From NCBI RefSeq assembly GCF_046244365.1, contig NZ_CP176395.1, positions 5,022,001 through 5,086,000 of the forward strand: a DNA stretch of 64,000 nt, in the 5' to 3' direction. The first letter of the stretch is position 1. Each line of letters starts with the position of its first letter. This DNA comes from Paenibacillus_V sp046244365. Its GTDB lineage: Bacteria; Bacillota; Bacilli; Paenibacillales; NBRC-103111. The notes under the pieces were generated by a model. It ran no database searches and had not been told where the DNA came from. It was given only the letters and a program-made list of their open reading frames with translations. Both the position numbers and the translations under genes were made by a program. Positions 52,990 through 63,022 of the stretch are shown in pieces.

Positions 52990-54435
52990 TCAAGCAAATC
53001 TTATCGAATATAAATCCGCGTCGCGCATCCGCACGGTTAATACTACTTCTTGGTCTGCAAATTTTGCAAGCTCGCCATTTTCGAAGGTGATCACCCGGTC
53101 AATGGAATCGCCGAAAATCTCGCAGCTTTCAATTGTTTCTCCCGTGGACGACTGCAAAGTGAAGTACATATATCCCCGTGCCGATGTCGAAAAGTTAACC
53201 CGCATCTCCCCGTTTGTAAAGGTAAACGGCTTGGTGGTTATGACTTTTTCGGCATAACCGGCGTGCAGCGAAACGAACCCGTCGCAGCGTATGGCATATC
53301 GCCACAATTGTGCCGGCACACCCATCCAATGGTTGTCGAAACTGTATAACGACAACTCGTGCGGTTCGCCTTCTACAAGGGGAGGCGTTTCGATCAGCCC
53401 GCGTGCCGGAAAGCAGTCGCCGTAAACCCAATTCGAACCGTTTTCCATACCGGGGCGCATAAAAGCCTCGTCATACCGCGTAAAATGTAACCCGTCGCGG
53501 GAAACCATAAATACGCAGTCTGTAACCGCAAGTCCGTAGCGCCTGTGATTTTTCGAGGGCGACATGCGTTCAAGACGTTTGTCTTTTCCGCCAAGCTGGT
53601 CAAAATTGCTGCTCCATTCAGGGCGTTCTACATATCGCGACGGAAAACCTATATACATATGCGGCGCGCGGACATACGGCGAAACGCAGTTTGTATAAAG
53701 CGGATAATCCTCCCCCTCTCCAAAATTAATCGGTTCGGGATCGCTCCATTCTTTGCCGTCTGCTGACCAAATGTAACGGATATCGCGGATTCCGGCGTTC
53801 CAGTCGTCGCCTATGATATTGTGGAACCCGCGTATATATCCGCGATAGATCCCCGCAAGCTCATCCCAGAAAATAACGTTGAGAGAATCCATATATCCTT
53901 TTGTAGTGATAATATCGCCCATTGTAAAGTGAAGTCCGTCAGGGCTTGTGAACATCCGCAGCTCGATTCGCTGTCCAAGCTCCGGATTATTGTATTTGCC
54001 AACGCCTTTATATCTCTCGGATGCAGGAACAGCAGGGTTATCATCGCGGAAGACCATAAAGTTATCGAAATTATTCGTATTTTTGTCCAAAATAATATTG
54101 TTCTCGCGCGAGCCCTCCCATTCGCAAATTCCGAGCGCAGGCTTTGTCCATGTAATGCCATCGCGGCTTTCGGCATAACAAACACGAATACCGTTCGTCG
54201 AGTGATCCTTTTTGTCGGGGCTAAACATCTGCCAGGCAAGATAATACATCTTGTATATGCCGTTGTCATATAAAATATTGTGATAATTGCAGCCGTCGCC
54301 CTCCCACGATGCATCGTGGTGGATAGCGATTTCGCGGCGAGTCGGTCCATGCAAGCGGAATTCTGCCGTCGTTTTGGCATTGTCAATCAAATAATCGTCG
54401 AAAAAGCATTCGCGTCTGGATGAAATGTTTATCAT
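52990..54435 (-). CDS. Five-bladed beta-propeller protein (GH43/GH32/GH130-like)
   Basis: 481 residues, no signal peptide. Repeated 'Asp-box'-like units describe a glycosidase propeller: YHNILYDNGIYKMYYLAWQM, VCYAESRDGITWTKPALGIC, LRMFTSPDGLHFTMGD, IRYIWSADGKEWSDPEPINF and VFMVSRDGLHFTRYDE. The C-terminal about 110 residues form a beta-sandwich-like domain. This resembles clan GH-J/GH43-type proteins, though the acid triad cannot be fixed by eye. Codon use is AT-leaning at the start. Likely cytosolic breakdown of imported saccharides. Confidence 0.65.
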   Translation of the reverse strand: MINISSRRECFFDDYLIDNAKTTAEFRLHGPTRREIAIHHDASWEGDGCNYHNILYDNGIYKMYYLAWQMFSPDKKDHSTNGIRVCYAESRDGITWTKPALGICEWEGSRENNIILDKNTNNFDNFMVFRDDNPAVPASERYKGVGKYNNPELGQRIELRMFTSPDGLHFTMGDIITTKGYMDSLNVIFWDELAGIYRGYIRGFHNIIGDDWNAGIRDIRYIWSADGKEWSDPEPINFGEGEDYPLYTNCVSPYVRAPHMYIGFPSRYVERPEWSSNFDQLGGKDKRLERMSPSKNHRRYGLAVTDCVFMVSRDGLHFTRYDEAFMRPGMENGSNWVYGDCFPARGLIETPPLVEGEPHELSLYSFDNHWMGVPAQLWRYAIRCDGFVSLHAGYAEKVITTKPFTFTNGEMRVNFSTSARGYMYFTLQSSTGETIESCEIFGDSIDRVITFENGELAKFADQEVVLTVRMRDADLYSIRFA

Positions 54436-54490
54436 GTTATACTCCTTTATTTCCCCATATTTTCAATTTTACCAATTGGAACAGCCCCTT

Positions 54491-56557
54491 TTATGTCCAT
54501 GCAGTTCCATTCCAGTATTTCAAAACACTTGAGATCACCGCTACTTGTCCAACTCTCGATTTGAAAGCTGGCGCTGTCGCCCAAACATTTCGGCTGCCAT
54601 TTACGGTATCATCGCCGGCAGTCGCATTTGCCCCTTGATAAATATAAGAAGTTCCGGCAGCTTCAACAAAGTTGTCAAAAGATGAAAATTGAGCGTTATT
54701 GTCCGATACGATGTACCACTGCCATCCGCCGGACACTTTCGACTTAATCGTGTTCCCTTTAATCATGCCCCCTGTAGTGGCGGCTCCTAAAATATGAAAC
54801 ACATAACCGCTCCCAGCGACATCCCGAATAACCGTATTCCCCTGTACGACCGCATCCGCTGAACTTCCGCTAATCCTAAAGACGCTCCCGGAATTACCTG
54901 TTAAATTTGCGAGCGTATTACCCGATATATCGGCAGCATACGAATCGATACAAGAAATTGCCCCGCTTGGCGGATTCGAGCAGCCATCCAATCGATTGCC
55001 TTTTACCGTTGCATGATTGGACCTGTATAATTGGATGAAATAAGCGCTAACGTCTTGAATCGTATTCCCAATGATGTTTGCATAATTTGCCCTGTCTGTG
55101 TGAATCCCTTGTCCGACTTTGTAAATATTGTTTGCTGATAAAATGACATGCTGCGCATCATTTAAACTAATCCCTGTTGTACTATACGTGCCATTAAACA
55201 ATCCGTGAATGATATTGCCGACAACGGAAATTTTACTATCAAGACTTTCAACACCTAGCGCCGGATATGTATCGAGAGTGATCCCGCCAACTTGATTCCC
55301 GATACAAATATTTGATGATACGACACTATTTAAAGTATTTACTGAACAAACAATACCCCAACCACCCTGATTTGCAGAATCCTTTTTGTTGCCATAGCAC
55401 AAATTACCAATAATGCGTGTTTTCTTAGTTGTATTGCTTACCACAATTCCGCTGCGTTGAGCATCATGTGACGTGACGCCGCTAATATAAACATCTTCAC
55501 CATTTAAAATTTGAATATTATCATACAAAGATGCATTCTTATACTCTCCGCCGGTAATGGAAACTTTCGCAAGTGGTGTAATGGCATATAATCCAATCCT
55601 ACCGCCATCCACTTCAATGTTTTCACATATCAGCTTTTTCTTGGCTCGGGTCACAATGTTGATGGAAACAGATGGTTTAAACTTTGCGCCCCTTAAAATT
55701 AATGAATCGCCTGAATGTTTAATAGAGCAATGAGATTCGGACGTAATGGTTCCACCAGCATTATTAGCCTTGTTTTGATCAATTTCAATGTCACCATCAA
55801 TAATTAAATTATAAGCCGTGTTTAAGAGAGTTGTGTTTGACCCTGCAAATAATGTAATGCCGCCAGAACCGATCAGTTTAATATCGCCAATCGCGGTCAA
55901 GCCTGATGTGCTGATATTCAAGCCGCATAAGTTGATAGGTAATTTTAATGTTGCAGAAACATCAAATAATGCTTGGAGTTGTGCGTATTCATTGGTACCA
56001 TCACCCTTTAAACCCGCAAGAATTGCTAATAGTTGATCATAATAACCAACAAGCACCCAGCCATTCAATGTGTAAAATCCGTCATTTATTTTCGATTTAT
56101 CAGAATTGTAAATATACATAGCGCCAGTGGTTTTCATTCTGATCGTTCTGGTTTGAAAAGTACTATCCAGAGCTAACATTTCCGAACTCGATTCAACGGT
56201 ATAGACGGATGAATCATTAAGCTCTTGCTGTGTTTTTCCGCTGCTATCGAGAATAACGCTCGCGGGATGTGCTTCAGCCATATCACGGCCTACCAGCTCG
56301 TTATGGTCAAGCTTCTTCGCTATTCCCGGGGGAATTTGTCCCTTGTCGTTAGCCCCTTCGTATACGGCACCGGTAACCGATGAACCCTCTTTCCCTTTCC
56401 CGTAAACCGTTGACGATCCCCCGAGTATACTGCCCGCGGCTAAGGCCACACCGGCCATACCGAAGGACGTTAATAGCTTTCTGCGGCTTATATGGCTGCC
56501 GGACTCCTCCGGCCGTTCCTGCTCCTGCTCCAAACCTTTCCCCGCCTGCTTCTCCAT
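54491..56557 (-). CDS. Tat-exported right-handed beta-helix protein
   Basis: 688 residues. Twin-arginine signal ISRRKLLTSFGMAGVALAAG near residues 23-42. A linker domain (about 75-130; KKLDHNELVGRDMAEAHPAS) resembles phage tail/appendage adaptors; a long parallel beta-helix follows (about 170-640) with repeated N-N-I/G-N-x-I turns such as VVSSNICIGNQVGGITL and VILSANNIYKVGQGIHTDRA. It ends in a small domain (VAVISSVLKYWNGTAWT). Pectate-lyase-like fold, typical of polysaccharide lyases, epimerases or tailspikes. The middle is clearly AT-richer than its neighbours, suggesting acquisition. Confidence 0.8.
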   Translation of the reverse strand: MEKQAGKGLEQEQERPEESGSHISRRKLLTSFGMAGVALAAGSILGGSSTVYGKGKEGSSVTGAVYEGANDKGQIPPGIAKKLDHNELVGRDMAEAHPASVILDSSGKTQQELNDSSVYTVESSSEMLALDSTFQTRTIRMKTTGAMYIYNSDKSKINDGFYTLNGWVLVGYYDQLLAILAGLKGDGTNEYAQLQALFDVSATLKLPINLCGLNISTSGLTAIGDIKLIGSGGITLFAGSNTTLLNTAYNLIIDGDIEIDQNKANNAGGTITSESHCSIKHSGDSLILRGAKFKPSVSINIVTRAKKKLICENIEVDGGRIGLYAITPLAKVSITGGEYKNASLYDNIQILNGEDVYISGVTSHDAQRSGIVVSNTTKKTRIIGNLCYGNKKDSANQGGWGIVCSVNTLNSVVSSNICIGNQVGGITLDTYPALGVESLDSKISVVGNIIHGLFNGTYSTTGISLNDAQHVILSANNIYKVGQGIHTDRANYANIIGNTIQDVSAYFIQLYRSNHATVKGNRLDGCSNPPSGAISCIDSYAADISGNTLANLTGNSGSVFRISGSSADAVVQGNTVIRDVAGSGYVFHILGAATTGGMIKGNTIKSKVSGGWQWYIVSDNNAQFSSFDNFVEAAGTSYIYQGANATAGDDTVNGSRNVWATAPAFKSRVGQVAVISSVLKYWNGTAWT

Positions 56558-56590
56558 CTTTTATTCACCTCATCCAAGTGGATTTTTCGG

Positions 56591-57604
56591 TCAACGATTC
56601 GTCTTTACCGATTGGACGGCTCCGCCATTTCGATGCGACCGGATCAAGGCATCGGCTACATATACCGAACAGAGGCCGTCTTCGAGCGTACAGACCGGTA
56701 CGGCGCCATTTTGCGAGATATCGACGAGATGCTCCACCGCCAGCTGAATCAGGCTATCGCGCGCCAGCAGATGGGTCTCCTCGCGCTTCAGCGTCAGGTG
56801 TATGCCTTGAACCGACGCATGCTTCGCAACCGAATAAAAGCGGATGTCATCGCCGGTCCGTTGCAGCTCGATTTTGCCTTTGTCAAAGTACAGGTCCATC
56901 TCGAACATAAGAAAATGGCGGTCGTCAAACGCCTCCGCGTACCCAGGGACGCCATTATCCAGCGAAAACAAGAAAGAAAACGTCGGGTCTCCTTTGCTAT
57001 CCATGTTCGTGGCGACTTGCCTGACGACTTGGACTTGAGCGATCGGCCCCGCCGCAAACCGTATCAGATCAAACAGATGGGAACCGTTGTTGCCGATCCC
57101 TCGCGTATACCGCACATGGATGTTGGTCAGCTTGCCGAGCTCCCCGGACATTACCGCTTGACGAATTTGACGAACGCCTACGCTCCATCTTCGCGAAAAA
57201 TTGACGACAACCGTTCGCTTATGGCGCTCCATGAGCTCGGCGATTGCCTCCGCCTCCTGAACTGTCGTCGCAACCGGCTTTTCCAGAAAGAGGACGCGCG
57301 CTTGCGAATGGGACAATACCGTCCGCAGCAGCTCCAGACGCACATGCTCTGGCGTGCAAATACTTATCACATCAAGCTGCTGCTCGCTGAGCATCGCCTC
57401 CAAGTCCGTGTAAAACTTCGCTTCCGGCGCGATAAGGGCGAGCTGCTCGCCCTGCTCCCGGCGTACGCCTGCGGCTGCCGCAAATTCAATATGCGGGTTT
57501 AACCGGTAAGCCAACGAATGGCTTAATGGCACATCTTTTCGCGGTATATCCGCCCTCAATCCGATATAGCCCAGCCCGATAACGGCAGCACGGGTTTTTC
57601 TCAT
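56591..57604 (-). CDS. Gfo/Idh/MocA family oxidoreductase
   Basis: 337 residues from the ATG at 57602-57604 (AGGTAGGGAT upstream); an upstream ATG at 57646 adds 14 residues. NAD-binding TRAAVIGLGYIGLRAD at the N-terminus, ISICTPEHVRLELL and the catalytic-lysine motif FLEKPVATT; C-terminal alpha/beta dimer domain with YTRGIGNNGSHLFDLIRF. Likely oxidises a sugar or inositol derivative in the cytosol. 33 bases ahead of the beta-helix gene. Confidence 0.92.
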   Translation of the reverse strand: MRKTRAAVIGLGYIGLRADIPRKDVPLSHSLAYRLNPHIEFAAAAGVRREQGEQLALIAPEAKFYTDLEAMLSEQQLDVISICTPEHVRLELLRTVLSHSQARVLFLEKPVATTVQEAEAIAELMERHKRTVVVNFSRRWSVGVRQIRQAVMSGELGKLTNIHVRYTRGIGNNGSHLFDLIRFAAGPIAQVQVVRQVATNMDSKGDPTFSFLFSLDNGVPGYAEAFDDRHFLMFEMDLYFDKGKIELQRTGDDIRFYSVAKHASVQGIHLTLKREETHLLARDSLIQLAVEHLVDISQNGAVPVCTLEDGLCSVYVADALIRSHRNGGAVQSVKTNR

Positions 57605-57720
57605 CGCGATCCCTACCTCGCCATCCCTGTAATATGGTCCAACCATGTTGCGCCGTAAAGCGCTGAACCGTGGAATGGCGCTTTGACCTTATTGGCTATG
57701 CGCCACTCCAGACCGTTCGG

Positions 57721-59301
57721 TTACCGGGATACCTTCGGGCTCACGGACGCGGCATACTGCTTATTGCGATCGTCGATCATTTGCGAGCCTCCCATTTCGA
57801 GCCAACGCGCTATGATGCCGTCCCAGCTGTCGACGCGTATTTCACCGTTTAACACCCGCACCTTCTGCTCGCTAAGATAAGCGTTCAAAGCACCAAGCTT
57901 CGAATACGACTGCCATTTGGTCGTATCGTAATACACGCCATAATCGATCGGTTCGAATCGCGGCAGCCGGTTTACCTGCTCCCGCTTCAAATTGTATTCT
58001 GCGGATGTCCATGTGTTAATCGGCCATACCGGTTTGCCCGGCCAGTTAATAAACACCGTTTTGTATTTGGCGTAATAATGCGCTTTGGCCAAATCGGTTT
58101 TGTCCTCGGAAATAAATTCGACCATCCCGTCCGGAGTCGCCGTGTAGTTGTCGCCTTCGATCCCGAACGAGGTCAGCATGTTGCCTTCGTAAGTTCCCTG
58201 GTAGTCAAAAAACTTCATCACCGCTTCGGGGCTGGCATTCTTTTTGTAAATGACCCAGACGGAGTGCGTGACCGGCGAAGCAGGCAAACGATTGAGGCCT
58301 TGTTCGCCCTCAAGCACAATCGGAACATAGCTGTAGTCTGACACGGATTTCCTCAGCACCTCGCCGGCGTTTACGATCGTTCCCGAAAACGAGGCGGCAA
58401 CCGCCCCTGCCCGGTTATCGGCAATCAGCTCCTGTTGTTTGTTTGCAGCCGACAACAGTAAGTCCGACCACAAATATCCTTTCTCGTTCCAACTTGCGAG
58501 CTTGGCAAGCAACTGCTTATAAGCAGGATGAAGCTCAGGCGGCTTCAGCTTCCCGTCGGCGTCCTGCCACCAGGCATAACCTTGCGGCAGAAAGCTCGAG
58601 CCGAGAACGCCCTCCAGCATGTTATACGCGCCGTCCGATACGACGGTAAGCGGCACGGTGTCCATCTTGCCGTTACCGTCGGGGTCTCGCTCCTTGAACG
58701 CTTTCAACACTTGCTCAAATTCGTCTATCGTTCTCGGAAGCGGCAACTGCAGCTTGGCGAGCCAGTCGGCGCGGATTTGCAGCGCATTGAGCGTATACAG
58801 ACCGTTCTCGATCGGAATGCCGAGAATATTCCCTTCATAGGTCGCCAGCTTGAACGCTTCGGGTACGATGTTTGTCTTGAGATGGGTCCCGTACCGGTCA
58901 AGCAGATCATTCAGCGGCAAAAGGAGCCCTTCGTTAAACGCCTGTACCGCCTCGGTTATCGATAATTCGGCGAAGTCCAGCTGCTCGCCGGAGGACAGCA
59001 TGGCCGCCCGCTTCGACCGGCACGGCCCGCCTGGTCCCCCATCCGAGAAAACGAAGCGCACATCAACGCCCGTTTGCTCCGCTATTCGATCATGCACCCG
59101 CTTCTCCTCAGCCGTTTGCCGGTCAAAGGAAGGGTTGCAATTCAGCCCGACGATGCGAATTCCGCTCGATATCGGTTGACCGTCGTTCGAACCGGCTTGC
59201 TCCGGAGCAGTAGAATCGCAAGAAGTTGTTATGAGGACAAATACCGAAAGCATCGCAGCAAGCATCGTCCTGATCCCTCTGAACGAACGCATCGAATCCA
59301 T
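57721..59301 (-). CDS. Extracellular solute-binding lipoprotein (LplA-like)
   Basis: 526 residues. Signal peptide (about 1-28) with a weak lipobox, ITTSC. The binding fold of the family-1 LplA/YtcQ group: VDVRFVFSDGGPGG, FAELSITEAVQAFNEGLLLP, AFKERDPDGNGKMDTVPLTV and the C-terminal DSWDGIIARWLEMGGSQM. No permease genes accompany it here, so it must use permeases encoded elsewhere. 39 bases downstream of another binding protein gene. Confidence 0.88.
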   Translation of the reverse strand: MDSMRSFRGIRTMLAAMLSVFVLITTSCDSTAPEQAGSNDGQPISSGIRIVGLNCNPSFDRQTAEEKRVHDRIAEQTGVDVRFVFSDGGPGGPCRSKRAAMLSSGEQLDFAELSITEAVQAFNEGLLLPLNDLLDRYGTHLKTNIVPEAFKLATYEGNILGIPIENGLYTLNALQIRADWLAKLQLPLPRTIDEFEQVLKAFKERDPDGNGKMDTVPLTVVSDGAYNMLEGVLGSSFLPQGYAWWQDADGKLKPPELHPAYKQLLAKLASWNEKGYLWSDLLLSAANKQQELIADNRAGAVAASFSGTIVNAGEVLRKSVSDYSYVPIVLEGEQGLNRLPASPVTHSVWVIYKKNASPEAVMKFFDYQGTYEGNMLTSFGIEGDNYTATPDGMVEFISEDKTDLAKAHYYAKYKTVFINWPGKPVWPINTWTSAEYNLKREQVNRLPRFEPIDYGVYYDTTKWQSYSKLGALNAYLSEQKVRVLNGEIRVDSWDGIIARWLEMGGSQMIDDRNKQYAASVSPKVSR

Positions 59302-59340
59302 CCTCCCCCTTACGATCCCAAGCTGATCTGCGGCAGCCGT

Positions 59341-60702
59341 TTACTTCTTGTTCAACTCCTGCAGCTTTTTCGCAGCGCTCTCTTCCGACAACCGCAATGC
59401 GGTATTCAAGTCGATCTCGCCTATCATAACCTTATTCATATTCGCAACATACAGCGAGGAGATCGGGATTTCATTGACGCTTTTATATGGAACATCCGCC
59501 AATTTGTTGTAGAAGTAAGCTCCCCAATTTTTATCCTTCGCCTTCGTACCCTGACCGAACTCTTTCCTGACATCCAAGCTTTTCACCACGGGCATAAAGC
59601 CTTTTTTGGCAACTTCGATCTGGAATTCGTCCGATAGGAGATACTTCAGCATATCCATTGCCGCATCCGCGGTTTTTTTGTCTGCCATCCGGGTAATTCC
59701 GAAATATTGCGTATACGGCTGTCCACCCACCTTCGGCAAATCCTGGAACGACGGAAGAGGCACCCAATCCCAGTTGAATTTCTCTAATTGATCCGCGCGG
59801 CTATTGGCCACGAAAGCGGTCATCCCGCCAATCATCGCGACTTCCTGGTCTTTGAAAAAGCCGTCGATGGCATTGTGCTTCTTCAAATACTCCTTAATGC
59901 CGGGTACCTCGGCAGGGGCGATCAGCAGCGTCTGATAAAATTTCTTCCAGCGTTCGTCCTTGTTGATCGTAGGCGTCTGCGTCTTCTCGTCAACGAGTGG
60001 AATGGACAGCGGATTCATGGACAGCATGTAATTCGTAAACGGCAAGTATCCGGCATACGTTTTTTCGCCCTCGGTCCGGGTCAGCTTGCGCGACATCTCA
60101 AGGACTTCTTCCCAGGTTACGCCTTCTTTCGGATAAGGGACGCCGAATTTATCGAAAATATCTTTGTTATACATGAGGCCGAGCGTATCGGCAACGACGG
60201 GAAGCGCATACATGCCGTAGCTCGATTTCTGGATGCCGCTAATGTTCGACGGGTCGATTCGGTTCAGATCGACCTGGTGCTGCTTGATCAGTTCGGACAT
60301 GTCAACCTGCAAATCGTAGGAGATGACCTCGTTTTCGAAATAACCGACATTGGCGAAATAAACATCGTAACGAGTATTGGCGGCGAGCATGCCGGGAACA
60401 TCCATCCCTTTGCCCGTATTCTGGATGTACTTGATCGTGTCGTTGGGAAATTTCTTTCTCAGGCTGTTGCCGAAACGATTATCGAAATCGGCCGGCGTCA
60501 TCGCGTTCTGCGAGTAAAAGACAACTTCGGCGGGCTCCCTCGGTTTTTGTGTTGCTGCCGCTTTCCCTTCCTTGTCTTGGCCGCCGGTGGTTGTTTTATC
60601 GCCGTCGGTCGTGACCGTACTCCCCCCGCTGCAGCCTGCCAGCAACAAAGCACCGGCCAGCAGCAACGACGAAATCACTGTAAAACGTCTCTTCATCTTC
60701 AT
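59341..60702 (-). CDS. Sugar ABC transporter solute-binding lipoprotein
   Basis: 453 residues. Clear lipoprotein signal with lipobox LLAGC, followed by a Ser/Thr/Gly linker. Binding-protein fold: VVFYSQNAMTPADFDNRFGN, GVTWEEVLEMSRKLTRTEGE, AAMDMLKYLLSDEFQIEVAK. First gene of a transcript that continues into the second binding protein. The divergent-looking palindromes upstream (60794-60863) probably bind the AraC-type regulator encoded next door. Confidence 0.93.
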   Translation of the reverse strand: MKMKRRFTVISSLLLAGALLLAGCSGGSTVTTDGDKTTTGGQDKEGKAAATQKPREPAEVVFYSQNAMTPADFDNRFGNSLRKKFPNDTIKYIQNTGKGMDVPGMLAANTRYDVYFANVGYFENEVISYDLQVDMSELIKQHQVDLNRIDPSNISGIQKSSYGMYALPVVADTLGLMYNKDIFDKFGVPYPKEGVTWEEVLEMSRKLTRTEGEKTYAGYLPFTNYMLSMNPLSIPLVDEKTQTPTINKDERWKKFYQTLLIAPAEVPGIKEYLKKHNAIDGFFKDQEVAMIGGMTAFVANSRADQLEKFNWDWVPLPSFQDLPKVGGQPYTQYFGITRMADKKTADAAMDMLKYLLSDEFQIEVAKKGFMPVVKSLDVRKEFGQGTKAKDKNWGAYFYNKLADVPYKSVNEIPISSLYVANMNKVMIGEIDLNTALRLSEESAAKKLQELNKK

Positions 60703-60793
60703 CGGACCATCTCCCCTTTTTCCTTCGCCATATTGATCCCAGCCCCGGACGCCGGAACAATTTCAACCTACCCCATCTTCGGCGATTTTTTCA

Positions 60794-60863
60794 ATCACAA
60801 TATATTAAAACCGTTGCAGCGAGCGGCTTTTAGTCCCAAGTTCAACGAGTTGAATATTGTGAT
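60794..60863 (-). promoter_or_regulatory. Inverted repeats upstream of the solute-binding lipoprotein gene
   Basis: ATCACAATAT (60794-60803) is repeated in inverse at 60854-60863, and TTCAACGAGTTGAA (60841-60854) is a separate 6-bp-arm palindrome touching the right copy. These lie 90-160 bases before the start codon and are good candidates for the neighbouring AraC-type activator. Confidence 0.45.
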
Positions 60864-60922
60864 ACAAAAAATATCCACCGCTTCATCCCCCCCGCCATTT
60901 CATTTTCACGGGAAGTGAAGAA

Positions 60923-60950
60923 GCCGACAGTGTTTCCTGTCGGCATGCGA
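60923..60950 (-). terminator. Intrinsic terminator after the AraC regulator gene
   Basis: GCCGACAG (60923-60930) pairs with CTGTCGGC (60937-60944), loop of six. On the minus strand it is followed by TTCTTCAC, a weak U-tract. Confidence 0.6.
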
Positions 60951-60964
60951 GTCGGACTGATCGT

Positions 60965-63001
60965 TCAGCTATCGGTGAGTTGCGGCTTTTTCTCCATGTT
61001 CCGCGTAAACAACAGCTCTCTGTACTCGGAAGCGGTGATGCCGGTGTACATTTTGAATACTTTAGCAAAATAACTGTTGCTGTTGAAGCCAGAGCGTGTG
61101 CCGATGTCGGCGATTTTCGTCCGGGAGTCGGCTAGCAGCCGCTTCGCTTCCTCGATACGGAATTCGTTCAAATATTCGATCGGAGTCCGGTTGTACCTTT
61201 TTTTGCATACGGTAATCAAATGCTGCTTCGATAGGCCCAAGTGTTCAGCCATCTCATCCAGCGAGAAGTTTTCCGTGTAATGCGCGACTATATAGTCATG
61301 GATTCTGTCTGCATACTCTTTCGTTTCCTCGGCATAATCGCGGAAGCTATGAAACTTCGCAAACAGGAATTGCTTCACAGCGGTGACGTTCATAATCCCT
61401 TTGTCCGTAATAAGCTGGTTCAATTCATTTAAAAACGTTGAGCTATGCTGGCCGAACATGCGAAGCAGCAGCGTAACCGTCTGATAAAAATTAAGATTAT
61501 ACTCCACGACAGTCAGTTGCCCGGAAAATAGAGCGTTCAGCGCCTCCGTAAAGCTCCGTTCGTTTTGCTGCCGGATCGCCAGCTCCAGTTCCTCAATAGC
61601 GGCCGTTTTCATCGGAACCTCATAGTCCATCGGCAGCTTGTTAAAACAATAGACCGGACTGTCCGCCGTATAAATGCGGCCGATGTTGTAGGCGTACAAC
61701 GCTTCGATATAAGACTTATGAACGTCTTCCAATGAATGAATGCCGCCGATGCTGATGACGACCGAATCCAGCTCGGCAGGGTCTAGTGTAAGCAAAAGCT
61801 CGGTCATAAACCGGTTCATATCTTCATGCTCGAGCTGGAACAGGACGAATTCATCCCCGTTTGGTTCCTTGAACGGCTCCAATCGGAACGATGACGGCGC
61901 AGACATGCGCTGAATCTGGGAAGCGGTAGTTTTCCCGGGTTTCTTTCCTTCTTGCGGATGCTTTAGGGTGATGATCGCTACAACGAGATAAGGCGACATC
62001 TCAGGCAATCGTTGAACGAGGTCCGGACTGACCGGAGTTTCCCCGCGAATGAAACGGCCAAGCAGCGATCTTCTTTGCTGCTCTTCGCTTTCCATCACTT
62101 TGGCGACAACGCTGCGGAAGGGCTTGTACAGCTCGCGTGCCCCAAACACGATAAATACCGCGATGACACCGATGACGGTGAACAATACCGCCAGCAATTT
62201 ATTTTTGAGGGCTCTTGCCTCTTTGTACAACAGCTGCGTATTCACTTCGCGGACTAAAGCCCAGTCAAATGCCGCAAGCTTGATCTGGTCGACTTGAATA
62301 TTGGCATTTCCCGTTTGCTCCGGCAGCACGGTACCGATCAAGGTTTTGTCACGGTGATACATAACGGTGCCTTTCGCATCGGTCAAAAAGTAGTTGTACA
62401 TCTGGGTGTTGCCATTCAGCTCGCTCAGAAAGGACGTATACATTTTATCCAAATCTACATTAAAGATGATATAGTTCGGTTCCTTTGGCAGCCCGGGAAG
62501 CTTATACACGATGGATGCCATCTGTTTGCCTGTCTTCGAATATCCTGCCTTAATCTCGTACTGGTACAAAGGGATTTGCGGCGTTTGCGAGGCAATCCAC
62601 GGAATCGCGCTCCGCTCGGGATTACGCTCGATTCCGTAATTGGAAATCAGCAGCGTCCGGTCGGCGCCGTTATACAGCATATATTCGGTAACGAAAGGAC
62701 TGACATGCAAAAGTTTGTTCAGCTCAAGCCAAGCCTTCCAGTGCTCCGTCGTCGTCTGAAAGCTGGTGAAGCGGGCATCGCCGGCGGTCGTGCTGGTGAA
62801 ATCCATAATCTGCTGCAGCATCCGTTCCATCAGTGTCCCGGTGCGGGCCAGCTCGGTTCCGTTTTTGGCGTCGACCAGACGGATCGTTTGCTTCATAAAC
62901 AGATTCGTGTTGTAAGCGCTTGACAATAATGCCGGAATGAGCGACACAACGATCAGCACGATTGCCACCCGGTACAAATAGGAGCGGGTATCACGTTTCA
63001 A
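60965..63001 (-). CDS. Membrane-bound AraC family transcriptional regulator
   Basis: 678 residues from a TTG start at 62999-63001 with AAGGGGGA seven bases upstream; the ATG at 63019 has no site and lies at the terminator U-tract. Two membrane segments (about 10-30 and 260-282) enclose an extracellular sensor (Cache-like; VTEYMLYNGADRTLLISNYG, TDAKGTVMYHRDKTLIGTVL). A cytosolic middle domain follows, then the AraC HTH: ENFSLDEMAEHLGLSKQHLI, RIEEAKRLLADSRTKIADIG and FNSNSYFAKVFKMYTGITAS. YesN/YtdP-like sensor-regulators of this type activate adjacent sugar genes. Confidence 0.93.
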   Translation of the reverse strand: MKRDTRSYLYRVAIVLIVVSLIPALLSSAYNTNLFMKQTIRLVDAKNGTELARTGTLMERMLQQIMDFTSTTAGDARFTSFQTTTEHWKAWLELNKLLHVSPFVTEYMLYNGADRTLLISNYGIERNPERSAIPWIASQTPQIPLYQYEIKAGYSKTGKQMASIVYKLPGLPKEPNYIIFNVDLDKMYTSFLSELNGNTQMYNYFLTDAKGTVMYHRDKTLIGTVLPEQTGNANIQVDQIKLAAFDWALVREVNTQLLYKEARALKNKLLAVLFTVIGVIAVFIVFGARELYKPFRSVVAKVMESEEQQRRSLLGRFIRGETPVSPDLVQRLPEMSPYLVVAIITLKHPQEGKKPGKTTASQIQRMSAPSSFRLEPFKEPNGDEFVLFQLEHEDMNRFMTELLLTLDPAELDSVVISIGGIHSLEDVHKSYIEALYAYNIGRIYTADSPVYCFNKLPMDYEVPMKTAAIEELELAIRQQNERSFTEALNALFSGQLTVVEYNLNFYQTVTLLLRMFGQHSSTFLNELNQLITDKGIMNVTAVKQFLFAKFHSFRDYAEETKEYADRIHDYIVAHYTENFSLDEMAEHLGLSKQHLITVCKKRYNRTPIEYLNEFRIEEAKRLLADSRTKIADIGTRSGFNSNSYFAKVFKMYTGITASEYRELLFTRNMEKKPQLTDS

Positions 63002-63022
63002 CGCCGATTCCCCCTTCATGAA

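Noticed and set aside
57657..57684. AAAGCGC/GCGCTTT hairpin after the 57.7 kb binding protein gene
   Set aside because: Loop of 14 bases and no U-tract on the minus strand; too weak to call a terminator.
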